NCBI GenBank assembly: GCA_020049495.1
Contig: JAIFKU010000073.1
Span: 1-47,138, forward strand
Source: Accumulibacter sp.
Lineage (GTDB): Bacteria; Pseudomonadota; Gammaproteobacteria; Burkholderiales; Rhodocyclaceae
Reading direction: 5' to 3'
Length of the DNA: 47,138 nucleotides
Positions 1 to 8,459 of this stretch are shown here, in pieces. The first letter of the stretch is position 1. Every line of letters begins with the position of its first letter. Made by a program: the position numbers and the translations under genes. The notes under the pieces are model-generated. The model saw only the letters and a list, made by a program, of their open reading frames with translations, had not been told where the DNA came from and made no database searches.

Positions 1-816
1 ATGGGTAATGGGGTTGATCCATTTGCTCCTCTGTTTCAGGCAATTGACGGTTCCTTGCGCATTTCGCTCAAGTACCAGAACTACCTGTCGATTTTTGAAG
101 AGGTCGACAAGAACGGCGTCCTGGCCTTGGGGGATACGATCTACCTCGAAGCCTATATCACCTCGGTGAAGTATGCCTTCTGGACGACCGTCCTGTGCCT
201 GTTTATTGGCTATCCCTTTGCTTACTTCATAGCACGCGCCAAAATAAACGTCCAGCCAGCGTTGCTGATGCTGGTTATGCTGCCGTTCTGGACATCCTTT
301 TTGCTGCGTGTGTATGCTTGGAAAGGCATTCTGGCCGATCAGGGTGTGCTCAATAACTTTCTGCTCTGGCTTGGAGTCATCCAGGATCCGGTACAGATTC
401 TGTATACCGATGTGTCGATGCTGGTCGGGATGACGTATGTGTATTGCCCGTTCATGATCCTGCCGCTGTATGCGACACTGGTGAAGATGGACTTTCGTTT
501 GCTGGAAGCCGCTCACGATCTAGGTGCCAGCCCGTGGAAAGCCTTCTGGCTGGTTACCGTGCCCCTCAGCAAAGCAGGAGTCATTGCCGGTTCCATGCTG
601 GTGTTCATCCCCTGTCTTGGTGAGTTCGTCATACCCTCGCTGCTGGGTGGCGCCGAGAACATCATGATTGGCCGCGTGGTCTGGGACGAAATGTTCAGCA
701 GTAACAACTGGCCACGTGCTGCCGCCTTGGCCGTCGTCATGGTGTTGTTTATTCTGGTTCCGATTGCGATCTATACCCATTACAGCGCTGAACGCGATAT
801 GAGGACTGAAGGTTGA
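1..816 (+). CDS. potH: Spermidine/putrescine-type ABC transporter permease, PotH/PotB-like (5'-partial)
   Basis: Inner-membrane permease of a polyamine-type ABC importer. Several hydrophobic segments are visible, and the binding-protein-dependent permease (EAA) loop is clear near residue 165 (EAAHDLGASPWKAF), the site that docks on the ATPase. PotH proteins normally have about 60 more N-terminal residues including a first membrane helix. Here the frame begins at base 1 with residues that match the stretch after that helix, so the ATG at base 1 is probably internal and the gene starts upstream of the window. Its stop overlaps the next permease start by one base (TGATG), showing translational coupling. 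The binding protein and ATPase genes are not in view, and the exact substrate (putrescine, spermidine or another amine) cannot be read from the sequence. Confidence 0.85.
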   Translation: MGNGVDPFAPLFQAIDGSLRISLKYQNYLSIFEEVDKNGVLALGDTIYLEAYITSVKYAFWTTVLCLFIGYPFAYFIARAKINVQPALLMLVMLPFWTSFLLRVYAWKGILADQGVLNNFLLWLGVIQDPVQILYTDVSMLVGMTYVYCPFMILPLYATLVKMDFRLLEAAHDLGASPWKAFWLVTVPLSKAGVIAGSMLVFIPCLGEFVIPSLLGGAENIMIGRVVWDEMFSSNNWPRAAALAVVMVLFILVPIAIYTHYSAERDMRTEG

Positions 817-1682
817 TGGGGCAAATTCTTGTAAGATTTCTACACGCGAACTTTGGCCGCTTCTGGTTGGGCGCGGTCTATCTGTTTCTATATGCCCCCC
901 TGGTTTTTCTGATCCTGTTTTCATTTAACAGCACTCGCCAGGATGGGGTATTTACCGGATTTTCAACACGTTGGTACGTAGCTTTACTCAACGATTCGCG
1001 CTTGGTTGATGGTTTTTTCCTGTCATTGAAAGTAGCAGTCATTACCGCAACACTGTCGACAGTATTGGGAACATTCGCCGCCTTTGTGCTGGTTCGCTAT
1101 AATCGATTCAAGGGGCGCTCCCTGTTTTCGGGTCTGGTGAGTGCGCCACTGGTCATGCCTGAAGTAATCATTGGCTTATCCCTGCTGCTGCTCATGGTAG
1201 CCGTGCAGCATGCTATTGGCTGGCCCGAACGGGGGGTGACGACAATTGTTACCGGCCATACCTTACTGGGCATGGCCTACGCCACGGTAGTCATCGCGGC
1301 TCGCTTGCGTGAAGTGGATCGTACGATTGTAGAAGCCGCAATGGATCTCGGCTGTCGCCCATCGCAGGTTTTCTTTCTGGTTACCCTGCCGAATATCCTG
1401 CCATCCCTCGTCGCGGCCTGGGTCCTGACATTCACCTTGTCATTCGATGATGTGGTTATTTCCGAGTTTTTGTCCGGCCCCGGCGTGACGACCTTGCCGC
1501 AGGTTATTTTTGGTTATGCCCGGCGGGGCATAAACCCGTCGATTTATGCAGCAGCTACGATACTTATCCTCACCATATCCATCGGAATCATTGCCTACAG
1601 CATTACCTCGGTTCGCACACAAGCATGGCGCGGACGCGAGGCCAAGGTAGCTGTGCAAGCCGAGTTGACAACAAGATCGTAA
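816..1682 (+). CDS. potI: Spermidine/putrescine-type ABC transporter permease, PotI/PotC-like
   Basis: Second permease of the heterodimeric polyamine-type importer. The protein of about 288 residues has an N-terminal membrane helix (about residues 17-38), several further hydrophobic segments and the EAA loop (EAAMDLGCRPSQVFF) about two thirds along. The late motif SFDDVVISEF is typical of PotI/PotC. I chose the ATG at 816, which overlaps the stop of the upstream permease; a TTG at 813 is in frame and would add one residue. The GAAGG just upstream is a usable ribosome site. The 93 bases that follow, up to the convergent kinase gene, show no clear terminator. Confidence 0.88.
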   Translation: MGQILVRFLHANFGRFWLGAVYLFLYAPLVFLILFSFNSTRQDGVFTGFSTRWYVALLNDSRLVDGFFLSLKVAVITATLSTVLGTFAAFVLVRYNRFKGRSLFSGLVSAPLVMPEVIIGLSLLLLMVAVQHAIGWPERGVTTIVTGHTLLGMAYATVVIAARLREVDRTIVEAAMDLGCRPSQVFFLVTLPNILPSLVAAWVLTFTLSFDDVVISEFLSGPGVTTLPQVIFGYARRGINPSIYAAATILILTISIGIIAYSITSVRTQAWRGREAKVAVQAELTTRS

Positions 1683-1775
1683 TTCCCTCCCAGACATCTT
1701 TCAAAACAGAGATCACCGAGGAAACCACAGAGAACACAAGGTCTGTAACAAGGTGCCCCTGTTTGTCCCAACATT

Positions 1776-4367
1776 TCAGCCGACAATTTCCAGCCAGTGG
1801 AGCAGCGTGGCGAAGAGCGCTTCGGGATCGACCGGTTTCCGGATGTGGTCATTCATGCCGGCGTCGAGGCAGGCCTGGCGGTCTTCGTCAAAGGCATTGG
1901 CGGTCATCGCCAGGACGAACGGCCGTGTTTTCTTGCCCGGCAACCGGCGAATGGCCCGGGTGGCTTCAAGGCCACCCAAGACCGGCATCTGCATGTCCAT
2001 CAGCACGAGGGCGTAGTCGCTAGCGCCCACCTTGTCTACGGCCTCCTTGCCGTTGCCAACGGCGTCGACAAGCAGCCCGGTGAGGCCGAGCAGCTCGAGT
2101 GCAACCTCGCGCCCGATGGGGTCATCCTCGGCCAGCAGGACCCGCCTTCCGGCAAAACGCGCCTTGATGACGTTTTCCAGCAGCACCTTGTCCTTGATAG
2201 CGGCAGACTCGCCTGCCGTGCCCGGCAATTTGCGCAGGCGGGCGCTGGCCCAGAAGGTGCTGCCCTCTCCCAGCCGGCTTTCTACGCCGATTTCACCGCC
2301 CATGAGCTGCGCCAGGTGACGGCTGATCACCAGCCCGAGTCCGCTGCCGCCGTACTTGCGGGTAGTCGATCCGTCCGCCTGAACGAAGGCGTGGAAGATC
2401 CGGGCCTGTTGCTCTGCAGACAGGCCGATCCCCTGATCCCGGACTTCGATACGCAACAGGACAGCCTGCGCATCTTCCTCGACGACCGCCATGGAGACCC
2501 TGATTTCTCCGCGTTCGGAGAACTTGACCGCATTGCCGACGAGGTTGAGCAGGATCTGGGAAAGCCGCAGCGAATCGCCCATCAGGCTGGAGGGTACCGA
2601 CGGGGCTACCGTCCCGGACAGGCGTAAACCCTTGGCGGCGGCACGGTCGCCGAGCATGGCCAGCGTGCTGTCGACAATCCGGGCTGGCGAAAACTCGCTT
2701 TCCTCGGTGCTGAGGCGGCCGGACTCGATTTTGGAAATGTCGAGAATATTGTTGAGGATGCCGAGCAGGTGTTGTGCCGCCTCGTTGATCTTGGCCAGCT
2801 TGTCCATGGCTTTCGGGTCGGCAAGCTCTTTGCGCAGCAGGTGGCTGAGGCCGATGATGGCGTTCATCGGCGTGCGTATCTCGTGGCTCATGTTGGCCAG
2901 GAAAGTGCTCTTGGCGCGGTTCGCGGATTCTGCGGCCTCTGTCGCTGCGCCAAGCTCGGCGGTACGCTGGACAACCAGTTCCTCGAGATGATCGCGGTAT
3001 GTCTTCAGCTCGGCTTCGATCTTTTTGCGCGGGCTGATGTCGATGTCAATGCAGAACAGTTCGGGTGCCTTGCCCGGCACCTTGACAACAGCATGGCTGG
3101 AAATGACCTCGACCCGCGAACCGTCCTTGCGCATCAGCGACAGCTCGCTGGCCGGGAACGGTTGTCCGGTCTCGAGCATTTCGGCGATCGCCTTTTCCGC
3201 ATTCCCGACCATTTCCGGCGGGATGATGAGAGAGGTCAGTTTCTGACCGATGGCTTCGCTGGCGCTATAGCCATAGAGAATTTCGGAGGCCTGATTCCAG
3301 TAATGGGTTGTCAGATCGGCGCCATAGCCCTGAACCGCAATCGAGGATACCTCGTTGAGCAGCTTGCGAAAGCGCAGTTCGCTCTCCTTCAGGGCTTCGT
3401 TTGCCAGCCTTCGCTCGGTGATGTCAAGGCAGTAGCCGATATAGCCGATGAAGCGACCTGACGCATCGTAGCGCGCAGCCCCATCGTCCTGAATCCAGCG
3501 ATACTCGCCGTCATGGCGGCGCAGCCGGTAGTCCATGCTGAATCTTTCGCGCTTTTCGAAGGCCTGCACGTAGGTATCCAGGCAATACTGGAAGTCGTCG
3601 GGATGGACGCCCTCGGTCCAGCCGTTGCCGAGTTCCTGCGCTATCGTCCGGCCGGTAAAGTCGAGCCAGACCTTGTTGAAGTAGTTGCACAGCAGGTCGG
3701 TGCCGGCTGTCCAGATCAGTGCCTGCCCGGAATCGGCCAGCGTCCGGTATTGCTGCTCGCTTTCGAGCAGAACCCTGCCGATGCGCTGGCTTTCACTGAC
3801 CAGATGATTGACCCTGAACAAGACAATGACGAACAGCACCAGGCTGGTGAGCATGCCCAGCGTGATGGTCAGGAAGGCGACCCGGCGAACGTAATCGGAC
3901 TGGCGCTGCAATGCGCCGATGTAGTGCTGGTGTTCGCTTTCCAGTTGATCAAAACCCAGACTCAGCCGGCTCATCAATTCATTGCCGCGCCTGACCAGCA
4001 ATTCCTGATCTTCTGCCTTCAGGCCGGAACGGCTGGCGGTCACCGTTCGTGCTGACCACTCAAGAATATCCCGCACCCGCTGCTCGAAGGGGCCGTACAG
4101 CCACGTCTCGCCCGAGTTGCCGGCCCGGCCCAGATTCAGTTCGTCCAGCCTGAGCCGGGCGCGATCCGCGGCGACCAGGCTGGTATTGAGAAAACGCAGG
4201 TCGTCAGTGAGCAGGAAGCTGAGCACATGGCTCTGGTGCTGGGCGATGTTGGATAAGGTATCTGCGCTTCTGGCGTAGAGCGACTCACTTTGTGTCAACT
4301 GCTGGTTGGTCGCGGAAATCTGGTATTGCGAGCGGATCGCGGTCAGGCTGATGAAGATCAGCAGCAA
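1776..4367 (-). CDS. Hybrid sensor histidine kinase, C-terminal part (CHASE3-PAS-PAS-HisKA-HATPase-REC); frame broken at its 5' end
   Basis: Signal-transducing kinase of 863 readable residues. Order: membrane helix (1-10 plus residues upstream of the apparent start), CHASE3-like extracytoplasmic helical region (about 20-160), membrane helix (about 163-184), two PAS/PAC units (about 205-320 and 330-450), HisKA with phosphoacceptor H495 (MSHEIRTPMN), HATPase with N and G boxes (610-690), and a receiver domain with phosphoacceptor D791 and K844. No HPt domain or output domain is visible, so the final partner is unknown. The start at 4367 is a TTG without a ribosome site. The same frame is open back to a TAG at 4452-4454 and encodes the start of a membrane helix there, overlapping the end of the upstream membrane-domain frame. 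The two are probably one gene split by a one-base indel. Family of the domains: high confidence; signal: unknown. Confidence 0.85.
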   Translation of the reverse strand: MLLIFISLTAIRSQYQISATNQQLTQSESLYARSADTLSNIAQHQSHVLSFLLTDDLRFLNTSLVAADRARLRLDELNLGRAGNSGETWLYGPFEQRVRDILEWSARTVTASRSGLKAEDQELLVRRGNELMSRLSLGFDQLESEHQHYIGALQRQSDYVRRVAFLTITLGMLTSLVLFVIVLFRVNHLVSESQRIGRVLLESEQQYRTLADSGQALIWTAGTDLLCNYFNKVWLDFTGRTIAQELGNGWTEGVHPDDFQYCLDTYVQAFEKRERFSMDYRLRRHDGEYRWIQDDGAARYDASGRFIGYIGYCLDITERRLANEALKESELRFRKLLNEVSSIAVQGYGADLTTHYWNQASEILYGYSASEAIGQKLTSLIIPPEMVGNAEKAIAEMLETGQPFPASELSLMRKDGSRVEVISSHAVVKVPGKAPELFCIDIDISPRKKIEAELKTYRDHLEELVVQRTAELGAATEAAESANRAKSTFLANMSHEIRTPMNAIIGLSHLLRKELADPKAMDKLAKINEAAQHLLGILNNILDISKIESGRLSTEESEFSPARIVDSTLAMLGDRAAAKGLRLSGTVAPSVPSSLMGDSLRLSQILLNLVGNAVKFSERGEIRVSMAVVEEDAQAVLLRIEVRDQGIGLSAEQQARIFHAFVQADGSTTRKYGGSGLGLVISRHLAQLMGGEIGVESRLGEGSTFWASARLRKLPGTAGESAAIKDKVLLENVIKARFAGRRVLLAEDDPIGREVALELLGLTGLLVDAVGNGKEAVDKVGASDYALVLMDMQMPVLGGLEATRAIRRLPGKKTRPFVLAMTANAFDEDRQACLDAGMNDHIRKPVDPEALFATLLHWLEIVG

Positions 4368-5110
4368 CAGGCCGAGCGCGAATCCGGTTGTTGCCGTCTT
4401 GCCGAGCTGCCACGAAAGGCCTGCTGCGTACAGGTGAGGAGAAACACCGCGCTACCCAGCAGGATGAAAAGAATCGCCGTATCACCGGCCATGACGTTCA
4501 GCCCCAGCCAGCCAAAAACGCCCAGAACCGGGGAGAAATAGGTGCTCAGCGACGAGATCCCCAGCGCAACGAGCATCAGGCTGCAGAATGCGGCGGCAAT
4601 GACCGACGGGCGGCTGACGCGCGGAAGCATGCCGATCAGCAGCGAAGCAGCCAGCAGGATGTGGCAGATCGCTGTTTCCGGCGCCATGCGATGCGGGTGG
4701 GCGCGATTTGCCGGGGTGCCGACGTTGGCTACGAAAAGCGTGTCGATACCGGGGTTCCAGCCGGAAAGGTACTCGGCCAGAGTGATCAGTCCGATCAGCG
4801 CAGGCAGCAAAGCTAGAATGCTGGCTAAAGTGCGCAGCAGGGAAGTGTGATTCGGCGACCGGGGCAAGCGCAGCGCCAGGGCCAAACTCATGGCTAGTCC
4901 GATGGAAACAAAGGCGAGTGCCGTATTCGGCTTCATCGGCACCCAGCCTTGCAGGATGCCCTTGAGCACGGGCAGGTCGAAGCCGTGACCGATCATCACC
5001 ATGGCGCCGATACACACGGCCAGTGCGGCCGCCAGTGCGGCAAAGCGGTTTGTTGACGAGGCCTGGCGGCGGCTGTTCAGGTCTGCTGCGCCGGCGACGG
5101 GAGGCGTCAT
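4358..5110 (-). CDS. Multi-helix membrane sensor domain, N-terminal part of the split hybrid kinase
   Basis: About 250 residues with six hydrophobic segments (roughly 22-45, 57-80, 92-115, 143-165, 168-193, 207-230) and the signature KPNTALAF after the first helix. This kind of module is seen at the N-terminus of CHASE3/PAS sensor kinases and diguanylate cyclases. The frame ends in a low-complexity tail (RSACCC) just after its sixth helix, exactly where the downstream kinase frame, one base out of register, begins a seventh helix. I therefore read this as the N-terminus of the kinase at 1776-4367 rather than a free protein. It starts with an ATG overlapping the stop of the lipoprotein gene by 4 bases (ATGA), so all parts form one operon. 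If the break is genuine, the module may be made as a separate membrane protein. Confidence 0.7.
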   Translation of the reverse strand: MTPPVAGAADLNSRRQASSTNRFAALAAALAVCIGAMVMIGHGFDLPVLKGILQGWVPMKPNTALAFVSIGLAMSLALALRLPRSPNHTSLLRTLASILALLPALIGLITLAEYLSGWNPGIDTLFVANVGTPANRAHPHRMAPETAICHILLAASLLIGMLPRVSRPSVIAAAFCSLMLVALGISSLSTYFSPVLGVFGWLGLNVMAGDTAILFILLGSAVFLLTCTQQAFRGSSARRQQPDSRSACCC

Positions 5111-6231
5111 GGCGCTGACCCTGGCGGCACGAAGGCGCCGTTTCTTACGCTAACCATGAATGTTCCGCCACGGGTATCGCCGTTGGCGTCAAAGCTGATG
5201 GGTTTTTGCACCCCGGCAAAGGTCTGTTGCGCGAGGATGGCCTGTTTGAGCGATTGCTCCGGCGCTTTATTTTCCAGGGCAGAAAAAATCACGTTGGCGG
5301 CATCAAAACCGAAAATTCCGGCGAACCCCGGCTCTAGCCGGAAACGGGCAAGGAAGGCTGCTCTGAAAGCCGTGTACGCAGGCTGCGTGCTTTGCCGGTC
5401 AAAGAACTGTGCCACCGTGATGCCCTCGACCGCTTTGCCACCCAGTTCGGCCAGGCGTTCGGTTGCGGCCCATTCCGAAGTGCCCAGGGCAATCGACGGG
5501 TCAAGCCGGCGAATGTTCTGGCAGAACATGGCGGCATCGACCGAGTTGCCAAGGATGATGATGCCATCCGGTTTCCCTGAAAGTGCCTCGCGGGCAAGGG
5601 CAGAAAAGTCCGTTTCATCGCTCGAGTTAAAGCCGATCGGAGCGAGCATTTTCCCGCCTTCCCCGGCAAAGGGCTTGCTGAAGTCCCTGAGCCAGCTTTC
5701 AGTGTAGGAGCGGTTGCGCAGGTCATAGACCAGCAGCACACGGTGTAAACCCAGGGTGCGGAAATAATAGTGCGCACTGGTCCGGGCAAATTCACCAGTC
5801 TCGGGGAGCACACGGAAGAAATAATCATCGAGCCCGCTCAGGTCATTGGTGGTTACCGTCGGACTGAGCATCAGCAGTTGGGCCTGATTGGCCAGCGTTA
5901 CGGTGGGCATGGCCATGGCGCTGGTCATCGGGCCGACAATGGCGGTCACCCGGTGTTTGATTAGGGTGGCAAAGGCCTGGAGCGCGACTTCGGGATCCTG
6001 CTGGTCGTCGGCTTCGATCAGTTCGATCTGACGCCCCTTGATGCCGCCTGCCTTGTTGCGCAGCTCAACGGCCAGGCGAACGCCGTTGAGGCCGCCGATT
6101 CCGAGGTCACTGGCCCGTCCGGACAGGCCGCCGAGAAAACCGATGCGGATGGGCTCGGGCGGCGCACAGGAGGCAAGCGCCAGGGCTGCGCTGGCGAGCA
6201 TGAACAGGATGGCGTGGCGCATGGGTAACAT
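5107..6231 (-). CDS. Substrate-binding lipoprotein, LivK/Peripla_BP_6 type, likely receptor for the adjacent kinase
   Basis: Periplasmic binding protein of 374 residues. A signal peptide ends in the lipobox LASC with the lipidated Cys at residue 22. The mature part has the fold-type-I ligand-binding pattern of branched-chain amino acid receptors (IRIGFLGGLSG at the start, then GLNGVRLAVE and IVGPMTSAMA). No ABC permease or ATPase lies nearby; instead the stop overlaps the start of the membrane sensor/kinase gene. By analogy with binding-protein/kinase pairs such as TorT-TorS, I infer that it presents a small ligand to the kinase. An ATG at 6219 is an alternative start, but AAAGGGG stands at a good distance from the one at 6231. 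The ligand is not predictable. Confidence 0.85.
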   Translation of the reverse strand: MLPMRHAILFMLASAALALASCAPPEPIRIGFLGGLSGRASDLGIGGLNGVRLAVELRNKAGGIKGRQIELIEADDQQDPEVALQAFATLIKHRVTAIVGPMTSAMAMPTVTLANQAQLLMLSPTVTTNDLSGLDDYFFRVLPETGEFARTSAHYYFRTLGLHRVLLVYDLRNRSYTESWLRDFSKPFAGEGGKMLAPIGFNSSDETDFSALAREALSGKPDGIIILGNSVDAAMFCQNIRRLDPSIALGTSEWAATERLAELGGKAVEGITVAQFFDRQSTQPAYTAFRAAFLARFRLEPGFAGIFGFDAANVIFSALENKAPEQSLKQAILAQQTFAGVQKPISFDANGDTRGGTFMVSVRNGAFVPPGSAP

Positions 6232-6353
6232 GGCGGGCCCCTTTTCTGTTGGACGGCAGGATTTCCAGAGAGGTGGGCAATCCGGATAGCGGTATTGGCG
6301 AGGCTAATTCTTATTGGCTACTATCTTCACAAACTTCTGGTCGCTTGTATACC

Positions 6354-6385
6354 CGTAGTTTGTGCAGAAAACTGCGGAAACTACG
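6354..6385. other. Nested perfect stem-loop in the intergenic region
   Basis: An 8-bp arm CGTAGTTT (6354-6361) pairs with AAACTACG (6378-6385). Inside it a 4-bp stem GCAG/CTGC closes an AAAA tetraloop, with a symmetrical 2-base internal loop between the stems. It lies in the roughly 200-base gap between the metallopeptidase gene and the receptor-kinase operon, both on the minus strand. Neither side is followed by a T-run, so it is not an ordinary intrinsic terminator. It could be a leader structure of the receptor operon or an operator. Confidence 0.5.
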
Positions 6386-6434
6386 TAGTCGGCGCGCCCG
6401 GGACAAATGCCGGGAACTGCTGTTCTGCGCGGGC

Positions 6435-7196
6435 TTATAGCCAGTGCGGGCAGTGGGCAGCGAGGCCGTTCAATTCGTCGCGCGCGGCCTTGTAGTCGGG
6501 ATAGAGTTGCCCGACGGTAATCCAGAAGCGCCGGCTGTGGTTCATTTCGCGCAGATGGGCCAGTTCATGGGCAACGACGTAATCGACAATGTGCGGGGGA
6601 AAATGAATCAGCCGCCAGTTCAGGCGAATCCCGGTTTGCCGGCTGCAACTGCCCCAGCGCGTGCGGGCGGCGGATAGCGTGAGTGGCGGGACGGGCAGGC
6701 CCAGTTGCTGGGCAAAATGCGACAGGCGTTCGCCAAACCACTGGCGCGCTTTTTCGCGCAAGGCTTTCTCCAGAGACTTGCCGGCATCGGCCGGAGTGCG
6801 CAGCAACAGCGTCAGTACCGGCGCTGACTGCAGGTTCCATAGAGCACGGTTGCTGCCCAGGGCGAGACGGATTTCCAGCGACTGGCCGAGCATCGGCAGG
6901 TGCAGGCCATCGACAATTCTCAGGGGTTCCGGGCGACGGCGACTGCGCCATTCGTCGAGTTTTTGTGCTACCCAGTCGCCATGGTGCAGGATCAGCGCTT
7001 CGACCTCGGTGAACGAAGCGCGGCGAGGGGCGCCGACGCGCAGGCCGCGATGGTCGATGGAAAGACCGATGGTGCGCCGCTTGGCGCGGCGCAGGACATA
7101 GGGAACAATGCGGTCGCCGAGGGCGATGGTGCGCGGCGTTTCGTCCGCCGTCAGCGGCTTTTCGCCGCCGAGCGGAAGTTCAGCCTGCCATGGCAT
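6435..7196 (-). CDS. YgjP-like (DUF45, SprT-fold) zinc metallopeptidase
   Basis: Protein of 253 residues with the zinc-protease motif HELAH followed by LREMNHSRRFW near the C-terminus, the arrangement of the YgjP/WLM family of M48-like metallopeptidases. The motif RWGSCS before it is also typical. The substrate is unknown in this family; roles in protein repair have been suggested. The frame is open further upstream to 7247, but the ATG at 7196 (start MPWQAELPLGG) gives a usual N-terminus and a short 17-base overlap with plsC. It is the last gene of the glyQ-glyS-gmhB-plsC run, a frequent neighbour of these genes in betaproteobacteria. Confidence 0.83.
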   Translation of the reverse strand: MPWQAELPLGGEKPLTADETPRTIALGDRIVPYVLRRAKRRTIGLSIDHRGLRVGAPRRASFTEVEALILHHGDWVAQKLDEWRSRRRPEPLRIVDGLHLPMLGQSLEIRLALGSNRALWNLQSAPVLTLLLRTPADAGKSLEKALREKARQWFGERLSHFAQQLGLPVPPLTLSAARTRWGSCSRQTGIRLNWRLIHFPPHIVDYVVAHELAHLREMNHSRRFWITVGQLYPDYKAARDELNGLAAHCPHWL

Positions 7197-7926
7197 GGGC
7201 AGCGTCGGGATAACGATGCGGCGAGATGCGGCGCATCTCTTGTTCAATCCATTGCTCGGCCAGGGAAGTGATTTCTTCCGCGGTCCTGCCGCTCGGGTCG
7301 ATGGCCGGGCCGATACTGACCGTGATCAGCCCGGGTTTCTTGACGAAGGCGTTTTTTCCCCAGAATTCCCCGGCATTGTGCGCTACCGGTAGCGTCGGCG
7401 CGCCGGAACTGACGGCCAGGTGCGCACCGCCGGCCTTGAAGCGGCGGGTTTCTCCGGGGCGCATGCGCGTGCCTTCGGGGAAGATGATGACGCCGAAGCC
7501 GGCCTTGAGCCGCTCGCCACCCTGGGTGATGACCTGGCGCAGGGCATCCTTGCCGGCGCTGCGGTCAATCGAAATCATTCGGGCGGCGGCCAGCCCCCAG
7601 CCGAGAAAGGGAATCATCAGTAATGACTTTTTCATGACGAAGACGACCGGCGGAAAGATCGCCTGCAGGCTGACGGTCTCCCAAGCCGATTGATGCTTGG
7701 CGAGAATCACCGGGGGCGTAGCGGGAATGTTTTCGCGGCCGATGACCTGATAATGCAGACCCAGTACGTAACGGCAAAGCGCCAGGAACACGGTGTACCA
7801 GACGGCGATGATCCTGAAGCGAAGGCTTATCGGCAGCGCATACGCCAGGGCCACGAGCAAGCCGGCGGGCGCGGTGATCAGTAGGGCTAAGGGAGCAAAA
7901 AGCAGGGAACGGATGAACGCGATCAT
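7180..7926 (-). CDS. plsC: 1-acyl-sn-glycerol-3-phosphate acyltransferase
   Basis: Inner-membrane enzyme of 248 residues that adds the second acyl chain to lysophosphatidic acid to make phosphatidic acid. An N-terminal membrane segment (about 10-35) is followed by the acyltransferase motif I as HQSAWE (H-x4-E in place of the more common H-x4-D, a variant common in this group) and motif III FPEGTR. The start ATG overlaps the gmhB stop by 4 bases. The 3' end overlaps the metallopeptidase gene. The family has paralogues with different acyl preference, so the symbol is by family rather than by proven role. Confidence 0.87.
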   Translation of the reverse strand: MIAFIRSLLFAPLALLITAPAGLLVALAYALPISLRFRIIAVWYTVFLALCRYVLGLHYQVIGRENIPATPPVILAKHQSAWETVSLQAIFPPVVFVMKKSLLMIPFLGWGLAAARMISIDRSAGKDALRQVITQGGERLKAGFGVIIFPEGTRMRPGETRRFKAGGAHLAVSSGAPTLPVAHNAGEFWGKNAFVKKPGLITVSIGPAIDPSGRTAEEITSLAEQWIEQEMRRISPHRYPDAAHAMAG

Positions 7927-8459
7927 GAGTGCAGAATGTGGCCTACGGCCTCGGCGAGATCGGCAAAAACCAGCGTACCTTCCGGCAGGTCTTCTTCCGC
8001 ATGCGTGAATTTTCCCTTGCCGGTGAGTACCAGTACCGGTCTGGCCCCCGCCGAGACGGCCGCCTGCAGGTCGCGCAGGGAATCGCCAATGGCATAGACG
8101 CCGCTCAGGTCGGTGTTGAAACAGCCGCTGATGCGCTCAAGCATGCCGGGCTTGGGCTTGCGGCATTTGCAGTTGGAGTCGGCCGAGTGCGGACAATAGA
8201 AAATGGCATCAATGCGCCCGCCGACACTTTGTACAGCACGGTGCATCTTCTCGTGCATGGCGTTGAGCGTATCCATGTCGAACAGGCCGCGGCCGATCCC
8301 CGACTGATTGGTGGCGACCACCACCTTATAGCCGGCCTGATTGAGCTTGGCAATGGCTTCCAGACTGCCGGGAATAGCTTTCCACTCGGCCGCCGATTTG
8401 ACGAAATGTTCGGAGTCGTAGTTGATGACGCCGTCGCGATCAAGGATGACGAGTTTCAT
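7923..8459 (-). CDS. gmhB: D-glycero-beta-D-manno-heptose-1,7-bisphosphate 7-phosphatase
   Basis: Cytoplasmic HAD-superfamily phosphatase (178 residues) of ADP-heptose synthesis for the LPS inner core. Visible are the nucleophile motif DRDGVIN at residues 7-13, motif [11 protein letters not shown], a zinc-loop cluster [17 protein letters not shown] (three Cys and one His) characteristic of GmhB, and the final acidic motif GDSLRD. Length is normal for the family. It is coupled to both neighbours by ATGA overlaps (glyS upstream, plsC downstream), so it is part of one long transcript. Confidence 0.92.
   Translation of the reverse strand: MKLVILDRDGVINYDSEHFVKSAAEWKAIPGSLEAIAKLNQAGYKVVVATNQSGIGRGLFDMDTLNAMHEKMHRAVQSVGGRIDAIFYCPHSADSNCKCRKPKPGMLERISGCFNTDLSGVYAIGDSLRDLQAAVSAGARPVLVLTGKGKFTHAEEDLPEGTLVFADLAEAVGHILHS

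Noticed and set aside
4358-4451. Programmed -1 ribosomal frameshift in the kinase gene
   Set aside because: No X-XXY-YYZ heptamer or downstream pseudoknot candidate is visible in the overlap; an indel is simpler.
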